From NCBI GenBank assembly GCA_008921705.1, contig VFFE01007669.1, positions 7,776,740 through 7,840,739 of the forward strand: a DNA stretch of 64,000 bases, given 5' to 3'. This document shows, in pieces, positions 61,545 through 64,000 of the stretch. The notes beneath the pieces are model-generated. The model worked only from the letters and a program-made list of their open reading frames with translations, did no database searches and had not been told where the DNA came from. The stretch's first letter is position 1. Every line of letters begins with the position of its first letter. The position numbers and the translations under genes were made by a program. The stretch is from Burhinus oedicnemus (lineage: Eukaryota > Chordata > Aves > Charadriiformes > Burhinidae).

Positions 61545-63560
61545 TCCTACATCTGATGTCACTATATACCTGAACCAAAAGTACAGATGACAAAAAAAAT
61601 TTCTTTTTTTTAATTTAACAAGTGAATCAGAAACAGTCAGACTCAGCACTCTAATTTCCTCACTTCCTATAATTAACTGAGCTTTCAACACCTCTTCTAA
61701 TTTACTGATGATTATCTTTTTATTCACCAATCTAGATTAGAACATAACTGACATTCTTTGCTACCCACTGGTTCAGATGTTCTCATCTTTCTGCCTCTAA
61801 AGATAAGAAGTAGTTGTTCTCTGGTGGATTTATTTTCTTCCCTTTCACCCGTTGCACACTGTCACGCACGTTATGGAGAACAAGGAATCCTTCAAAACCA
61901 TCCGAGGTTGCCTTTCTCTGATCACTGCACGCTACTTTTTTCAAGAATCTGCTCCTTGCTTCTTTCAGTCTAAATTGTATTTCATCTTGCAAAGGGGTGT
62001 CCGTTCTATCAACCTGTTTGCTCCACTCTCCTGCACAGTTCATGCCGCAAATTCTTCATGCTTTGATATAGCAACACGTGCTCAAAAAATACCATGGTGC
62101 CAGAAACAGGAATTTTCCAGGCAGTTTCCATAGCTCTTGATGATGAGAATGTATCTTGACAATGCGAGAAGGAATTAGAACATAAGAAATTAATATTAGA
62201 AATAGAAAACAAAATATTTCTTAGAATTATTCAGAGGTTTTGCCTTGTTTTTCAAATGTAGCAGATATTCTCTGGTTTTCTTTTCTCTGCTTTCAAATAA
62301 GGCATAGAATCTTCTTTAGCACAATTTTTTTAAGTAACAGTACCCGCGTGACTATTCCACAGTAACCCACCAAACCGCGAGATGTCTTCTCCAACCACGC
62401 AGTCAGTGTTTCTGCAGACATGAGCTAACATGTAACCTTCAACTCTCTGCATTGTTTTTAATCTAACAGTTTAATCAATTGTAAACCAAGAAAATCTTGT
62501 CTCACAAGATCCTGTCCCAGCCTACTCCAAAACTGATCATTCCCACCTCTGCTTTTCTAGATTTCCTTTGCTATTTTTATACTGCTGTTCTTTCAGGATG
62601 GCTTACAAATGTTGCTGCCCCAAATATGTTTTTAGCAACAGAAACCATCTAAGAATACTGGATGATATCCACAGTCTTCTGTAATATAGGAGATTTTCAC
62701 GTGGAGCGAATTCTAAAGAACTACAAACTGCTTTAATAGGAAATTCCTGAGAAGTGATAAGGAGATCATTTTCCCAGTTTCTGAAATAATCTTCCAAGCA
62801 ACCATAATCCACTTTGCCAAAAACAAAGGATTAATATAAGAGCACATATGACGTTCATAGGGAACAAATATTCACCGCTTTTGTCAAGTACCAGATTTAT
62901 ACTCTGCATCCACAGAACAAGTATCATATGGACTTTTGCAGTATGAACCTTCCCAAACTCCTTGTTTCACCCAGGAAATTCGTATCTGCAAATGTAATCA
63001 CGGTTCTATCTCCAACCTGATCTTAATGCACTTGCCTGACTTCTCATGAATCAGATCACTTACTGTTATTTCTCACCTAATTTAACCTGTTCTGTAGTCC
63101 ATAATTACTGTATTATCGTAACACACGTTCCCTGAAAAAAATTAACATGCTTTGTAAGAATTACTGATAATCAGGTAAGTGGGTCTACGGACCCCTTCTC
63201 TTCCCTTTCTATAGTGTTTGTCTAGTTGATCTGTCCACAAACAGAAACTGATCGACAGTCGGTATATTAATGACTCACAGATCTATTTATTTCATAGCTC
63301 ACTGATCTCAGAATTCAGTTCAGCCTCTCTCTCCTAAACCTCCTTGGGAATGGCTACAAATCAAACGTCAGGTGCTTTAGAAAGGGGATTACCACTCCAC
63401 ATTGCCCTGCACTCTCCAACCTTCTTCACCACCACAGACAACATCAACAGTTTTAAGGGGTGTCATCTTTAACATGTTTTTTTAAAGTCTTCACACCTAA
63501 GCAGTATCTAAGTTGAGTAGCTATTTCTGATGAAATCTCTGCACTGCAGCCATTACCGTT
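61545..63560. other. Gene-free stretch
   Basis: Nothing recognised apart from short T runs at 61580-61615. Open frames are below 95 codons. Confidence 0.6.
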
Positions 63561-63818
63561 AGAATCACAGACTCACAGAATGGTTTGGGTTGGAAGGGAC
63601 CTTAAAGATCATCTAGTTCCACCCCCCCTGCCATGGGCAGGGACACCTCCCACCAGACCAGGTTGCTCCAAGCCCCGTCCAACCTGGCCTTGAACACCTC
63701 CAGGGATGGGGCAGCCACAGCTTCTCTGGGCAACCTGGGCCAGCGTCTCACCACCCTCACAGTCAAGAATTTCTTCCTAATATCTCATCTAAATCTCCCC
63801 TCTTTCAGTTGACATTAC
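63561..63818 (-). mobile_element. 5'-truncated CR1 copy, about 258 bp
   Basis: The plus strand reads AGAATCACAGACTCACAGAA, TGGTTTGGGTTGGAAGGGAC and CTTAAAGATCATCTAGTTCC, then CCATGGGCAGGGACACCTCC, the reverse complement of a typical avian CR1 3' end. It runs through CACCACCCTCACAGTCAAGA and fades at TCTTTCAGTTGACATTAC. The element is on the minus strand. It is the same 3' type as the copy at 45831-45974 and is the segment missing from the large CR1 at 11788. Confidence 0.95.
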
Positions 63819-64000
63819 TTGGGGCTTTGCTCACCAATTTTCCCTATGCCATCCTTACCCATCACCTTGACTACGATGTCCTGTCCACACAGTTCCTCAT
63901 AAGCGCCTTTTTCTTGAAGCTACCCAGCTTCATTCTCTCCCTACAAATCTACCTCTTGTTCAGTATTTAGAAAATTGACTTCCAAGTCGGAGCAGCCTAT
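63819..64000. other. Right edge, no feature seen
   Basis: The last 180 bases show nothing recognisable. Confidence 0.5.

Noticed and set aside
1..64000. tRNA, rRNA, CRISPR, operon, ribosome-binding sites
   Set aside because: None seen; the sequence is vertebrate-type non-coding DNA, so bacterial features are not expected.

Overview
The window looks like a piece of a bird nuclear genome. It is AT-rich, has no bacterial-style gene packing, and carries CR1 LINE copies with the avian type of 3' end, an old endogenous retrovirus (ERV), and two faint MIR-type core-SINE relics of the kind found in amniotes. I could not identify any host protein-coding exon, tRNA, rRNA or CRISPR array. The simplest reading is a large intron or an intergenic desert with transposon fragments scattered through it.

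The dense part is about 8.5-16.7 kb. Right after an A/C-rich tract (8511-8627) a broken plus-strand ERV begins. It shows a protease with the DTGA motif (8642-8992), a reverse transcriptase (9149-9886) whose YxDD box reads YTDG, the start of RNase H (about 9870-10145), then, with no visible integrase, an env gene from ATG 10298. Env runs with several internal stops and one frame change to about 11787. There it meets a nearly full-length CR1 LINE in the opposite orientation (11788-about 15595, minus strand). The CR1 keeps ORF1 with a GDSL-type esterase domain and ORF2 with endonuclease and reverse transcriptase, but it lacks its 3' end. To the right of the CR1, 15596-16730 looks like the ERV's own tail and 3' LTR, so the CR1 is probably nested in the ERV.

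The rest is sparse. There are four short minus-strand CR1 3' ends (42677-43212, 45831-45974, 46951-47179, 63561-63818), an older CR1-like scrap (48860-48952), MIR-like pieces (21682-21830 and 37832-37935), and simple repeats and homopolymers. Other structures worth a second look are a 27-bp perfect palindrome at 30911-30937, two stop-free stretches of unknown meaning (38702-39094 and 60859-61503), CpG-rich patches in an AT-rich background, and stretches that resemble conserved non-coding elements.

Nothing here forms a host pathway. The genes that can be read are mobile-element genes, and all of them are disabled by stops, frameshifts, lost catalytic residues or truncation.
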